Assembly: GCA_037179385.1 (NCBI GenBank)
Contig: CM074185.1
Coordinates: forward strand, 49,913,000-49,976,999
Origin: Holothuria scabra
Taxonomy: Eukaryota > Echinodermata > Holothuroidea > Aspidochirotida > Holothuriidae
Direction of reading: 5' to 3'
Length of the DNA: 64,000 nucleotides
Below are positions 21,901-34,714 of the stretch, piece after piece. The notes under the pieces were generated by a model that was not told the origin of the DNA, ran no database searches, and saw nothing but the letters and a program-made list of their open reading frames with translations. The stretch's first letter is position 1, and every line of letters begins with the position of its first letter. The position numbers and the translations under genes were made by a program.

Positions 21901-24350
21901 ATAAGCTATACAGGGCCTCATGTCTAGTCATGGTCTAGTACTTCGTAGTAGCAGTCTCGTCTTTACAACTCAAATTCTTATTTCAGTAGCTTGTATGCAG
22001 CAGTTCCTGCTGGCACTTTACTTTGATAGCTCTTATATCTAGAGTGTTCTCAAATGGCCTGTGCAGACAGGCGTTTTCACTCCAAAGTTGCTGTAACTGT
22101 TAGGCCTAGCAGTATGAAAGTTAAAGTCCAACCTAGGGCTAGACTTGAAATCTGAAGTTGGTTAAAGGTTTGAAGGCTAGGCCTGGGGCTTTAATCATGG
22201 CTAGACCTACGCTATTCTTTGGCTTGAATTAAAATCTGGCAATATATGAAACTGTGGGTGACTAACATTAAGTTAGGCATACGTCCTATCTTCCATATTA
22301 GTGCCCTTAAAACTTGGCGTTTTTGAAGCATCGCCAAAGAAACGTACGTGACAACTTCTTTGCCACTGGCTAGGATTTGCCACAGGCCAGCATGCAGAAA
22401 AGGTCTGTGCGTCGGCCGGAAATCTTTTAAAGTCACGTTGCAAGAACAAAGGATAATATTAGCCAAGTATGGTATGTCCCTCCATAGACATCACAAGACT
22501 TGCATACTGAGTTCATGCTTCAACATGATTATGTTCAAATCAGAAATTACCCTATAAAATGGTCAATTTTTAATGGATTTTGATGAGAATTGCAGCAGTT
22601 CTTTGGTTTTTTATCCTTTTGAATCAAATACCCAACTTTGCCATTTTAATGTCGCAAGACTTTTAAGCAACTTTCGAATCCGCTCAAAAACATTCTTATA
22701 TTTTCGAATGTCTCTGCAGGTTCCCTGACAAAAGTAAGTGAGCATTTATTTATGGCTCCATTCTAAGATGGACCCGTTTGTGACAGACCAATGAATGATG
22801 AAGACCGTGAGGTTGGCGAAATGTTGTCCTTCAGATGACGTAACTTCTTAAGGAAGCAGTTTAAATTTTAGTTTACTGAACGTTACTTTGCCAGAGAGTC
22901 GGGAGGACTTTAGAAAAAAGTATTCCCGATTCCTATACGTTTCAAAGAGGAGCTGGAATTAGGGAAAACATTGAACAGTTGAAAAGGGAATGAGGCATTG
23001 GGAAGAATCTTTAGCGAGTGAAACTTATGTCCGTCTTGGCTATTATATGCTTCGTTTGTTTTGTCGTCAATTACAGCATATGTGAAAATTGGCATCGGTG
23101 AGGGGGACTTGTGGAAACTAGAATCCGAGTGAAGGGGACTTGAGAAAATTAGAGCATTCCTATAGTTGCCAATTACTGTAATGGATTTTTTAATAAAGAA
23201 ATTATCAATGATCTAAATACTGCATTTATCCTTTGCAATATTCTTTGTTCAACATTTTAACAAATCGTGGTATTTCTTTTTTTCTTCCCTTTTTCCTTGT
23301 TTGTATTTGCGCCTGTTTTTAGCTATCCGTCGTTACTGCAACCTGAACATTCATACATTCCCAGAAGAGCAATGAACTGGCGATTCATTGAGACATTCCC
23401 CTGCGTCTCCTATGGCGAATCATATAGACTTTGGACAATAAAATACCTCTATCAATATAAAAGTTTGGCAACATCCGGTATCTGTCAACTCTATGACTGT
23501 CATGCAGAACAGAGACAATGCCGGCGTAATTGGGGAAGTCCCCAATGAAAAAGGTGGGGACTAAGTCCCCCCCCCCCCTTCAATATTTACGTAGTACTTC
23601 AGGGAGTGTGGACCCCGGTGACAATTTGAAGTTGGTGCTGAACATACTTTTGATCGCTCGTTAAGGCACCGGAAGCTTAAAAACTTGGGAAATGGCGTTT
23701 TCGGTATATGGTATATTTTCACATTTAGAACTCATTATCCCTGGCACTCAAATTGGCAACATCAAATGGTATCAGTTAAAAACAAACAGACGTAACCGGT
23801 AACACAGAGTAATTTTCGGGAGGTGGTAACATTTATTTTCTCTTAAAATATCAAGTTCATGCAAATATTTCTATTGTTATTGTATTGTTTACGAGTTTTG
23901 TAAGTTATACCTTTTCAATACACGTAATAACTTTAACAGCTAAGATATATTGCCAAAAACGTTTATTTGACTATAATTAAATACGAAAATTTTTACAGAA
24001 TAAACGTGTTTTAAAACGAAATGTTAGAAAACAAAACCGGCGTGTTAAGCGTCTAAACATGTTAACAAGGCGAGGAAAAACCTTTCAGAAGAGCGTTTAA
24101 TTCCTAAACGCCTTTTCTAAAATGTAGGTGAACTTAAATGGTTTTGTGAGATGCAGACTAGAACTTTGCACTGGAACAGCTCCCTGACTGAGGCAACTTG
24201 CATACCCGAGACTGCCAATCTAAGGACCAAAAACATTCATTTCTAAAATACAAACTCAAGAATCTGTTTTACATCGTTCTCTTGTAACCCAGTATTTACC
24301 CACTTTTCCAAGCAATGAACATTATGGACTAACCTCATTCATTTGTTAAT
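21900..24350. other. No gene recognised
   Basis: Includes an open frame at 23267-23548 preceded by a TTTTTAG acceptor-like site, but with no recognisable domain. AGGGTCGGGAGGACTTTAG-like words near 22895 recur near 60330, so at least part is repeat. Confidence 0.4.
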
Positions 24351-24352
24351 TA

Positions 24353-24520
24353 GGGGATAAATGCGAGGGTGCCCGGTCTTAAATGTGATTTAAGACCGAC
24401 GATGACGTCATCATAGAGGCTGAGCGGACCGAGGCGATAGCCGAGGTCCGCTGCCTCTGTGATGACGGCATCGGAGGTCTTAAATCACATTTAAGACCGG
24501 GGCACCCTGCTTTTATCCCC
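24353..24520. mobile_element. Fold-back MITE, 168 bp
   Basis: Arms GGTCTTAAATGTGATTTAAGACC and its mirror, bounded by GGGGATAAA and TTTATCCCC, with an inner CGGACCGAGG/CCGAGGTCCG hairpin and TGACGTCA. Nearly the whole length can fold into one stem. Confidence 0.85.
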
Positions 24521-25776
24521 ATTCATAAATACTTTGAGAAAAATGGGGGAAAAACATGAAAAAATTAAAAAAATTGGTCAAATTTTAGAGATCAAGTTTT
24601 AATTCTCCTCAGTTTTTTAGCCCCCATTGTGACGTGTCGATATCTTGAACTTGAATTGATGCTAGCAAGACGAACATTCTGAACTGCATGTCGCGACCGA
24701 TACGCTCAGTATCATCTTTAATTTGCTACATTTTCGAGAACTATATCGGCTATTTTACAAGCAAATGTTGTTAACAGAAAAACACTGATCACGGTATCGC
24801 ATCGTTTTGGAGATGAGGTTGAGCGAAAAGTCAAGGAAAGTTACTAACTTCTCGTTACCTGTGTTTACAGTTGTGCGAAGAGCTAACGTTACATACTATA
24901 TATGCAGTACACAGTAAGAGTGAGTGACTGTGCAGCTATACTAGCGCTGTGTGTGGTTAGCAGATCATACTGCGGGAAGGACATGCAGACGTAGCCTAGT
25001 TGATGTTAATGGGTCAGACACGGTGATAGAAATTCTTTGTAAGAGATGGAAGCAATTTTAAAATGCGCTTCAGCCTTTAAAGAGACTGAGGTTACAGGTA
25101 AACTATACCAGGCTTCCGTAGGCAATTGCCACTCAGGCTACTGAACTTGACGATTACTTTGCTAGCCTGTGGGCCAAACGAGTAACGTTACTGTTGTTTC
25201 CCTGTTTAACGTTAGACAGTCTTTGCGGAATTAGTAACCCCAGCACTGTCACTGTGCCAAAGCCTGTGTATATTGTCGCTAACCTTAGACACTTTAGTAG
25301 GCGTAACAATACTGTAGTTATAGGCACGTTTTATTTGACCCCCCCCCCCAAATTTAGGAGTGGATTAAAACGTTAACAACAGTGCCAGTCATCGCAGCTC
25401 AGTGCATGCAGTTCTAGCCTAGGGCCTAACTTGTTAGACCTATAAAACAATGTGTGTGATCAAAATACCCATTTGTGGGGAGCAATGATTCCTAAGCCTA
25501 GGCTAACCTATGTCTTTATCACTGCCAGTTATTATTCTTTGGAATGGTAACGCTGAAGACTAGGGTATCAACTTTACACAGTGTACAGTGTCTCAGTGTT
25601 ACTGTTTATCTTGCTAACATGTACTTGGCTTACTGTATGACATTACAGTAGGCCTACATGGGCTGTGCAAAACTATGGGGGAATATGGCATGTTGCTATG
25701 GCAACCTAGCATGGGCTTAAAATATTGTACACAGTAAGTATAGTGATCACATTCAATTCAATTCTCCTTACTTCTT

Positions 25777-25833
25777 GAAAACCATTCGAGACCAGTCTCG
25801 AATGCGATTCGAGACTGGTCTCGAATGGTTTTC
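25777..25833. repeat. Perfect 27-bp inverted repeat with 3-nt loop
   Basis: 25777-25803 and 25807-25833 are exact reverse complements around GCG. It lies 90 bp upstream of the orphan BRICHOS exon, next to CAGCCAATCAGAATGCTGG, a common MITE interior motif. Confidence 0.95.
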
Positions 25834-25922
25834 AGCCAATCAGAATGCTGGAAATCAATACAAGTATTTATGAATTGAAAATTCTACCACTTCATATGTA
25901 GTAAAAAATATCACTCTTTCAG

Positions 25923-26144
25923 GTGGCTGGAGATCAGAATGAATTTGTACTACATCTCGAAGGAATTGCAAAACTCCCGTTTGGTTATATTCTATTGACT
26001 AATGACATCGAAGTGGCTGGAATGTGTTCTTCCCAGCCTTCGTACTGGTTGGAAGCAAAGGGCATTTCGCGACAACGAAGGGGTGATTGTGACTTCGAGA
26101 AAATAGTCATCGGAGTTTTAGCTGGAGCTCTTTTTTTTGGATAA
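25923..26144 (+). CDS. Orphan BRICHOS last exon (exon C): second Cys, furin site, C-terminal peptide
   Basis: The exon follows a good acceptor (CTCTTTCAG) in phase 0 and ends at TAA 26142-26144, encoding 73 residues. It matches the last exons of genes B and D. Visible are IPFGYILLTNDI-like sequence, the BRICHOS second-Cys motif MCSSQPSYWLEAKG, the tetrabasic RQRR, and a 20-residue tail GDCDFEKIVIGVLAGALFFG. The C-terminal Gly could donate an amide. No signal, linker or first-Cys exon was found upstream on the plus strand. Gene A, 10 kb to the right on the minus strand, has those exons but lacks this one, so the two may be parts of one gene separated by inversion. Intact sequence argues against long decay. 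Confidence 0.8.
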   Translation: MAGDQNEFVLHLEGIAKLPFGYILLTNDIEVAGMCSSQPSYWLEAKGISRQRRGDCDFEKIVIGVLAGALFFG

Positions 26145-26175
26145 GTCTCACAACTGTCAAATATATTTCAATCTA

Positions 26176-26386
26176 CTATACACCTTATGCATATGATGTC
26201 ATAGAGTGAAAAAGTACGCCTTCCTTTGGAGGCAAAACAAAGCAACACCGACAAATGCAGACAGCTGATTTGTCAACCAGTGGAATACACGAATTGTCTG
26301 CTACGCATGCTGGTCGAAATCGTATGTGTGCATTCAGATGTTCCATTGTTTTGCTCGGACTGTGTCGTCAATGCATGCGGTCTATA
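26176..26386. mobile_element. MITE family M, copy 1
   Basis: Ends carry CTATACACCTTATGCAT and its partner ATGCATGCGGTCTATAG. The interior GGAGGCAAAACAAAGCAAC and GCAGACAGCTGATTTGTCAA match 35722-36100. It starts about 30 bp after the orphan exon. A truncated relative is at about 29140-29195. Confidence 0.7.
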
Positions 26387-26465
26387 GTTGCATAATTCCT
26401 TTAAAAACGTCCCCTATAGGGTAACCTTTGTCACAATCTTAAACTATGACAAGCGGTTTGGTATA

Positions 26466-27812
26466 CACTGTTAAAAAATTTCTCTGTAAATTTACATAAT
26501 TTTTATGGCAAATTTTTTTCCAACCAAATAATGTTTTTTTTACAGCCAGACTGTAATCATGAAAAAACATTAAGGGTTTGTTTTTTCTTTACAGTTTTTG
26601 CATGTAAATTAGTTTACAAAAGTCTACTGTAAAATCGAATTACAGAATTGTTCTGTTTTGTTTACCTTAATTTTATGTGAATTAACACCCTACTGTTTTC
26701 ATTCCCGACGTTTTAATATTTATTATGATATCGCTTTTTGACCTTTCATATGTTATTACGTAACAAACACTTCACCATTACGTAGATCAGGTATTTTCTT
26801 ATCAACGTAATGTGTCGTTACGAAGTTGTTTTCAATCAAAACACATTGAGGATGCTTTGTTGTCATATTGTTGTCAAGTAGACTGCTATCTCTAGGAACT
26901 TTGTTATTGGAAAGTCACATTTTTTGTACAATACAATAATTGTTTTTAAAATAAATATGACAAAGAATGCAAATACATTGGTTGCAAACATTTCCAGACA
27001 AGGTAAACAATAAGTTTATCACTTCCTGATTAAAAAACGCCAAAGAAGATATTATTCAAAGCAACAGCAATCCTTTTGTTAGGAAAATGCCTACAAAATA
27101 AGCTCCACCCATTTATGCAAAACAAGATTTACGTCATAAAGTGGTAAATTTACAGACTCTTTCAAGTAAATTTGTGAAACGTTTTTAATTTGCTCCGATC
27201 AAGTGCATGAGCGCCTGTTGCGATGAGTTGACATCAGTATACCAATTGTCAGTGCTCTGAAATTAGGGCCTTACAATTTCTTTTACTTAAAAATGTGTGA
27301 CAAAACACCGGTTGTATGATATTTATAACTAAGAACGTAATAACTAAGTATGCTTTTATAATAAATGTAAGTTAATTTTCAAATAGGGCCATAAATTTGC
27401 CAAAAATGTTTTTTTTTTTAAACTGAAACTTCGCAGAACGATGCATGTTATATATTGAAAATTTTCTGGCTATTTCTTATTTGTTTGTTTGGGCTTATTT
27501 TTGTTTCTTTTTCAGCTTAAAAACAAAATGAATGTTTGTTAAATTACAGTATATTTATGTCAAATCAGAAAAATATAAAATACTGTTAAATTTTCTGTAA
27601 ATTTACAGAAAAAGTTTTACAAAGCAGTAAAATTTGGTTAAAAAAGCAGACAGAAATGGTTTTTCAAATAAACAGAAAAACATGTTAAACAACCTTTTTT
27701 TATTGTAGCAATACAAAGTTTCTGTAAAGATACAGAAAATCTCTATTAAAAGTAAAATACCAAAAGTTTAAGTTAAAAAAAGTCTGTAAATTTACAGAAA
27801 TTTTTAACAGTG
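26466..27812 (+). mobile_element. Complete TA-flanked DNA transposon, 1.35 kb, non-coding
   Basis: Starts CACTGTTAAAAAATTTCTCT and ends AAATTTTTAACAGTG with TA on both sides, as expected for a TA-target (Tc1/mariner-like) or related element. CTGTAAATTTACAG-like repeats fill both ends. No transposase frame. About 630 bp recurs inverted at 1-635. Confidence 0.85.
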
Positions 27813-27814
27813 TA

Positions 27815-30070
27815 GTTACCATGCTTTAAAATTTAAACGTGTTTACAAAATGAAATCAAAATATGTGTTCCACTGCTAAACACGTTTTTAGAACGTACAT
27901 AAGGTTCAATGTAAAGTTACCGTTTTAAACGTAAGGAACTCACATGCCGTCACCAGGGAGAGCGGGGAAAAAGATAATTCACAAGGCATAATGTGATTCA
28001 GAAAAAAAAATTGCATGAAAAAATAAGTATTTGCTTTTATGAAAAAATACTCAGAGACCACTGAAACTTCATTCGGGAACATAGTTGGGAGACCAAAATT
28101 AGAGAGTTCAACAAACAAAATGAAAATTTCAATTATTATAATATCGAAATTGTCAAATTCTCTATCAGCATATTTTGTTAACAAGCAAAAAATTGCTCAT
28201 CATAAAATTAGAAAAGATTATCAGATACGGTAATGAATAAATGGAAGCATATGTATAAAAAAAATTAATCATGAAATTATATGAACAAATGTGCCCTGTA
28301 TCAAGCATAAATCTTGCACAGGAAGCATATAAATGTTGTAAAGTTTAAAGGTACCTTACACGGGAGCACATGTACACCCAGCGAAATCCTGACTATAGGA
28401 AATATACAGCCTACTGGGGGCATACGACGCAGTGGTGTTAATGGTGAAACCTATAAGATTCTAAACAACATAAATAGTTGTTAGATGTACATATCCTTGG
28501 ATATATTATACACCTTTAAAATTTTTTGACCACCCCTCTTCACCAGTCAGAGTCACATAGTTGAAGTGTTAATTTCCATACATGTTTTCTAAAAGGTGGA
28601 TATTAATTTGAATTGAAAAGAATGTAGAAAGTGAGAAGTGCAATTTCCGACAATCTGAGAGATTTTAAGCCATTCTCCTAGATACTCTACCCGCCAACTG
28701 ACGGTAGCGCTCTGTTTAGAAGGTACCGCAACTTGTCCCACCGCTTGACCACTTCCCACCCCAAAACGGTTACGCCACTGGGTGCTCTAATTTGAGGGAC
28801 TCAGCTCATTCTGTCAAGCCGATCCAAAACGGTAAGTCAGTGCAGAGATATCATGCAAGTATGGTAAGGAGAATACCAAAATCATGTAAACCCCTGTAAA
28901 ATTCAAATATCTTTAATTTACGCCGGGCACTCTCATCCGTCAGAACCTACTTCTGAGTTGCATTGCTTTTAGACCGAGGTGAATTGCCTATAACCTCAAT
29001 CGTCACTTATCACCAAATAGTATAGCTTATACACTTACTAGTTCCACGTGGTGAGAATTTTGAGCCCATTCTTTAAAACTTTCATAGAAAGTCACATCAC
29101 TTCGGACCTTAAGCACATGACGTCACCGTGCCGTTCTCCAATAGACCTTATGCATAAACAACACGCTGACATAATTTTGGAGGAACAACAATGAAAACAC
29201 GTGGCCGCGCCACTGGACGTGGGCAACTTGAAACTGCGGTGGACGGTGAACGCAGGAGAATCCACCCTACCCACCCGTGTAGAAACCTCAGATCCGATTA
29301 GCTGACCACTTAGATATTTAATCGAAGCCTACAGCTTCGATTATTGGATTTGCTCAGTTTGTCAAGTGAAATCGTGCCTTCGTTCATGGCTCGGCGTATG
29401 AATATCTTCAGTGTGATGCTACTCTATCTACACTCCAACAATTCTAACGTTATACAGCATTTCATCTGCCAGGCAGTTATTTTGACTTTTCATGAAGTGG
29501 AAATTTCGGCTATTTCCCTGATTTCACCAACTTGACGGCGTTCCAATAGAATAATCAGACTATTTGTGGCATGTAGGAAGTCTTTTTTACGAAGTACGAT
29601 AAGTCGTTACGCAGTTCTATTGACTTTCTTTATATAGTTGATTTGATCACCATAAATAAAATAGTCCCAGACTTGAACGCCGCTACGCAGACTAACGCTA
29701 GTACCTACTCCACGACCACACCCGAAAATCCCCGCTTGTTTAACACGCTTGTAAACCGCTAAAAGTCCGTTAGCACGTCTCGGCTTTATCTGCGCATGTT
29801 CAAATGGCGAATCTGAAGTATAAACATCTTACAGCCCGTGTGTTGCCTGCGTGAAAGGTTCGTTCCTGTCACAATGGTTAAAGTTGTGTTGGCGACAGAA
29901 CATTTTTCTCTGAGAATGTGAGCATGGTAGACCATTTGCTCATTTTTGTGCAGCACTAAATATTTACTCGATCGAGGCTTGTAATCAAGTGGTGCAATAT
30001 TGCAGTTGTCTTTGCTGATAGAACTTTTGCATATGTTTCACAGAACTAAGAGTATTTAGGTCAAAACCAC
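27815..30070. other. No gene recognised; repeat fragments
   Basis: Contains a piece of the CGCCAACTGACGGTAGCGC repeat near 28690, a transposon end GTTACGCCACTGG near 28770, and a truncated family M end (AGACCTTATGCATAAACAACA) near 29145. Confidence 0.45.
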
Positions 30071-30160
30071 GGAAAGTCCGACCATGGAGGCCAAAGGAGG
30101 TACGAATTTCCAGTGTCTCGACCAACCAGTCGTTTCTTCCTTGTGTGCCTTTTCTCTATA

Positions 30161-30416
30161 GACGAATCCGATTAGCGCTTGTTTTTAGTGACTGTAGGTC
30201 GCCATTAGTGCGGTCCACCAGCCTAAAACCGTGTTTATTTATTGTTTACTTGAATTTCAAACCCTCGTATTAAGTGAAATTGGAGATTTCAAGATAGAAA
30301 TTAGTGCCAAACCATCCATGATAGAGGTAAGCAAGGAAATCGAAAGATTTAAATGAAACGGACCTCAGTTATGGCCGACTGAAATCAGACCATCTCTTGC
30401 TGTCCGAATTCGTGTC
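30161..30416. mobile_element. MITE family R3, copy 2
   Basis: Matches 10413-10675 and 39458-39680. The right arm of the host element (near 31464) reads as the empty site, CTCTAACAGTTTGC in reverse complement, which confirms insertion here. Confidence 0.75.
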
Positions 30417-30459
30417 CACAGTTTGCTACTTTTTAGGACTTGCCTGCGTATGGGGTGCA

Positions 30460-31425
30460 CAGAATAAGCCTAAGAGTATTTATTAACTAAAGGTCAAGGT
30501 CTAAAACATGCCCTGTACAAAATTTCGGCCAATTTGAAAGCAAGAGCAAGGTAAAAAATGGTATTTTTGTTGCACTGTGGCGACAACATTTTGGCGATTT
30601 TCGAAACCTCAGAAGAGGTGTATTTTCCCTCGCAGTTCTCGAAGAGTAAACGAACAGAAATACTTTTTTTGCTGTAGGAACATCATTTTACATTGAGTTC
30701 AACTATGCAAAAGTTGGCGTCACGTATAAGTAGCATGTCGCCAATATTTGAGATTTATTTCCAACTTTCAGAGTCGTAAAGCGAAGGTTGAAGTCATCAC
30801 GTTGCCTACTGAGCCGCCTCGCTTATAAAAGAATAGAAACTGTTAACCACTGTCTTCGTTTGACTTGTTACAACGCAAGCAAGTTAACAAAACGTTACCT
30901 TAGCAACAGAATTCACTACGAAACCCTGGGTGTCGATTACGAATGGAGGCTTTAGTAGTCTACCAATATAGACTAGAATAGATACTGGCACTTACCTTCG
31001 CGTGTGAGTCCTCGAACTACAAATCCTAGGCTTAATATCCAAAACGCCACACTGACTATGAAGACGTACACTGCTACTTACAAGATCAAAATACACGAAG
31101 TGCATATCAATATTTAAACGAGAAAACAACAACTGCACGTAACTTGTGTGTAAGCTATAGCAAATAAAGAACGCGCTCCCTTGAGCGCGTGCTCAGGCTT
31201 TCATAAACACGCGTATTTTCGTTCTGTAAAGGACCCGCACGAGTGCACGCACAAACGTCATCCAATCATTATCTGGTTGTGGCAGCGCGTATATGCGCTA
31301 CACATAACCCGATTTCGTTAGTGCGTGCAATAATAGTACTCGTGGTGTATTTAAAAAGGGCGCGTTTTATTCCAAGTTAGGATTTTGAAACGCGTTACGG
31401 CGTCTTTGAGGCTAATTCTGTGCAC
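30460..31425 (+). repeat. Left arm of a ~1 kb inverted repeat
   Basis: Diverged reverse complement of 34715-35708, sharing GTGGCGACAACATTTTGGCGAT, GTTTTCTCGTTTAAATATTGATATGC (mirrored), and a stretch of GCGCGT words. No convincing gene inside. Confidence 0.85.
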
Positions 31426-31535
31426 CATATACGCAGGCAAGCCCGAAAAAGTAGCAAACTGTTAGAGAAAAAGCACACACGGAAGGAACGACTGGTTGAT
31501 CGAGACACTGCAAATTCGTACCTTCTTTGGCCTCC

Positions 31536-34056
31536 AGGGACCTCTATTGAGAAACAGTTTATGAGCTCTCACAACACTTCCTTTTTACAAAACGTGTTTT
31601 TTGGTTGTAAACAATCGCTGTGGCGTCTTTCTTGGTATAGATAGGGCTGGTAGGAACTGATAGGCAGCCTATCATGGCAGAAATTGGGGCAGATTTAAGG
31701 CCGGTGGGGGGGGGGGCAGAGGCAGGTGGTTGAATGTTGTTGATGGGCCAATAGAAGTTATATTACTTTTGAATGCATACTTCATTTACAAACGTTTTTC
31801 CTCAAAAACTGAACAGAACGTAAAGAGAAGTGTTGACATGACCTTTAGTGTTTTTCTTAAAAAATGTGAAGTAAATACAATCTTTCAACACGTATGCTTG
31901 ATAGAGCCTAGAGGCATCGGTAGGAAAATGTTTGTAAACAAGAATTCGCTCGGTCCATATGTACAGTGCATAATGAAGCGCGTGCATACATTTCTGCATT
32001 GTACGGTACAGGTGGTGAACAAGTGTCGTGTTTCAATCTGCGTAATACTAGCTCATTGAATCATATCATATCTAAACTAAAGGAGAAGAGAATAACGTTA
32101 GGCTTCATTACTATCAGGTTAGTTCATTTCAACAAGAGTAGCAGTTTTTCAGTTATGGAATCAAATTCAAGCTCTATTTAGGGAGAAGTGGGCCCTTAAG
32201 GCTTCAGAGAAGATTCGATCAAGGAGTATGCGTGCGAGCAGCGGTTGCCAGAGAGATGGACGCGCGGGGACAAAACCAAAAGTCACCCGGCATGCCGGCT
32301 ACACCGTTACGATGCTGGGCCTAGCCAGCCTTTGTCCAGTCTCCATTTTCATCGAAAAGAAGACATATTCATTGTAAACCAATTTACATGGCTGCCTACC
32401 CACAGATGAATTTTGGCATAAATGATGTTAACTTTGGCAAATCACATTTATGTCATAATAGTTTGTGTGTTGATGTAGCTTCCCATCTTAATGGCTAGGG
32501 AACCCACGTTAATAAAGAACCACAGAAAGGTGTACATTCAAGGAAGAAAGCAGGTGTTATGGAGGTCATGGCGAATACCCTTCCTTTATTTTCTCACTAA
32601 TTACACAGGTAAGAGCAATGCACACTAGGCTTTTACACACTAGTTGAAAAGTGATAACTCATCATTTAGCTAAATGTGAAATATATAGGTGAGCCTAGAA
32701 ATTGTCAGTACTAGCCTGTATCAAAATTAGGGCCTAAACAGATTGATTAAATTTACAGATAAAGTAGCCATAAGAAAAAAATGTTTGGCAAATTTTCAGA
32801 AAGGATCAGTGAAGTCAATTTGTGGTGGCATATCTGTAGTCCTGTTGACTTATTTGGTGAAAAATCTGATCCTTGTGGTAGCAGCTTTGATGCTCGCTTG
32901 CCCCCTTAATCCAACATTAATTTGTTCTGCAACTGAAAAGTTATCTTAGCCTTTGTGCCATTGCTTCTTTTGTGGGCACTGTTGGGAATGGAATAACTTT
33001 TGAAGCAATCTCAGTGTAGAAGGGGAGTTACAAACCACCATTTTTATGGCAACGGACTCCCTGGGACCATTGCTGAGCATGTGGATTAATTGCACTGTGA
33101 TCACCGAATCTTCCATTTCTGGGGAAATTTGCGGAATATTTTGGATTATTGTTTTGAGAGCACTGTCAATCGACTGACATGTTTCCGTCGAATTGCCAAA
33201 ATGAGTTGCATGTCTAATGCTTCTGCTCATTCTCTTCTGCAAAGTTCTTTGTACATGGCTTCATTTTGTTATCCCCCTTTATTTGAAGGAGTCCTCAGAT
33301 GTCATTAAATATATATGGGAATCTGTAACTTTATTTGCATTATGACATGAAATTAATTTTTGAGCATCCCCAGTGATTGCCACTGAAACATCTTTCCATG
33401 TTCTTGATCCATTGTCAAATGCAATAATGGTTTAAACTTGTTCTTTTCCTGCAGATTGTAGCAATAATACTGGCCTTTATGCAATAGATCTCCTTGTAGA
33501 CATGACTAATGCTTCATACAGACTTTGATTTGGGGGTCAATTTTCTTGCATTAATTTTAGGAAACCTACTACTAAAAGTTGCCATCAAAAATATAACAGA
33601 CTGCTGTTCAAATGCAAGATAGCCTACACTTCTCACTGGCTTAATGAGCATGGCTAGTTGCTTCTAAATTAGTTGCAGGAAATCAAGGTAGTCACAGAAG
33701 CATGATAAATGCATGTGTGTATGTAAATACATGCTACACTGAGTTGATTAAGGCATGTACTGTGGCAATAACTACTGTCATATCAACACAGAGCGCCCTC
33801 ACTTTGCCACACACTTTTCTCATTGGCTTAAACAGGAAAGGTATTCTTTGAGCAGATAAACACAAGGGCATTACAGTAATGGAAGTTGGTAGAGTCTTTT
33901 ATATTTGTTAACCTAACCTGCTTTTTAGTGTTTCTTTTTTTTTTTCATTCTTTTTCTTCCCTCCCTCTCCCCCTGTAGGTCTTTTTGCCAAAACAAAGCA
34001 GTTGACAAATGAAGCAGTTTGATGGAATTACACAGACCATTATACCCAGCAGTAGC
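31536..34056. other. No gene recognised
   Basis: Holds a run of G (about 31705-31717) and several 65-109 codon open frames without recognisable domains. Confidence 0.4.
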
Positions 34057-34422
34057 ACAAGGGGGGCGAATCACTAGTTTTTTATTCATACGCCTGTAGC
34101 TCAAAAAGTCAATGGTCATGCTATGGGAATTCTTATGTGCCATTAATAAACAACTCGTCAGCTTCGCTTTGATGGTACACACACTATGGTGCGCCACCTT
34201 AATGGCGCACCACCATTAATTGTTGCCATTGACTTACACACTAAACATGCTTGGTTATTCTGCCTCTAATTCCTTGTCAAAGTTTTCAATGCCAGTGTGT
34301 GTACCATCAAAGCGAAGCTGACGAGTTGTTTATTAATGGCACATAAGAATTCCCATAGCATGACCATTGACTTTTTGAGCTACAGGCGTATGAATAAAAA
34401 ACTAGTGATTCGCCCCCCTTGT
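34057..34422. repeat. Near-identical 129-bp inverted repeat (fold-back)
   Basis: 34057-34185 and 34294-34422 read as exact reverse complements by eye, with a 108-bp loop that includes ATGGTGCGCCACC and its inverse. Both arms carry the same roughly 40-residue open frame simply because they are the same DNA; I do not call it a gene. Confidence 0.9.
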
Positions 34423-34714
34423 CACTACCCAGCATATGAGATTCCAAAGCCTCTCAGTCAGCTCAGGTGTAACCAATTTCAACCATTTTCTCACAAAATA
34501 GTCTCCAACTCAACCACTACCAAAAACATGCAACAAACCATTCACAGCTTTCTTTAAACACGTTGAAAAATTAACCCAAACAAAACTTTTAGGGACTATG
34601 GCCAGAGGGTTCACCTTTTGCCCAAAGTGCAATTTTAGGTAATGGTGGTGCGCCCCCTCCATGGTCGGACGTTCCGCCATTTCGACCTTGGACTCGAGTC
34701 AATAAATACTCTTA

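Larger units (their letters stand above)
30075..31535. mobile_element. Long-terminal-inverted-repeat element with a nested MITE
   Basis: 30075-30160 mirrors 31462-31535 (AACGACTGGTTG, CGAGACACTG, TTTGGCCTCCA), and 30417-30465 mirrors 31416-31466 (AGTTTGCTAC, GACTTGCCTGCGTAT). In the right arm these two blocks are contiguous. In the left arm they are split by the R3 MITE at 30161-30416. Confidence 0.75.

Noticed and set aside
23267..23548. Open frame after a TTTTTAG acceptor-like site
   Set aside because: The hydrophobic start is just a T-rich tract; the rest has no recognised motif and ends near a C-run typical of transposon edges.
33925..34557. Two open frames encoding an identical ~40-residue stretch
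   Set aside because: They are the same DNA read from the two arms of the 34057-34422 inverted repeat; identity reflects the repeat, not a conserved protein.
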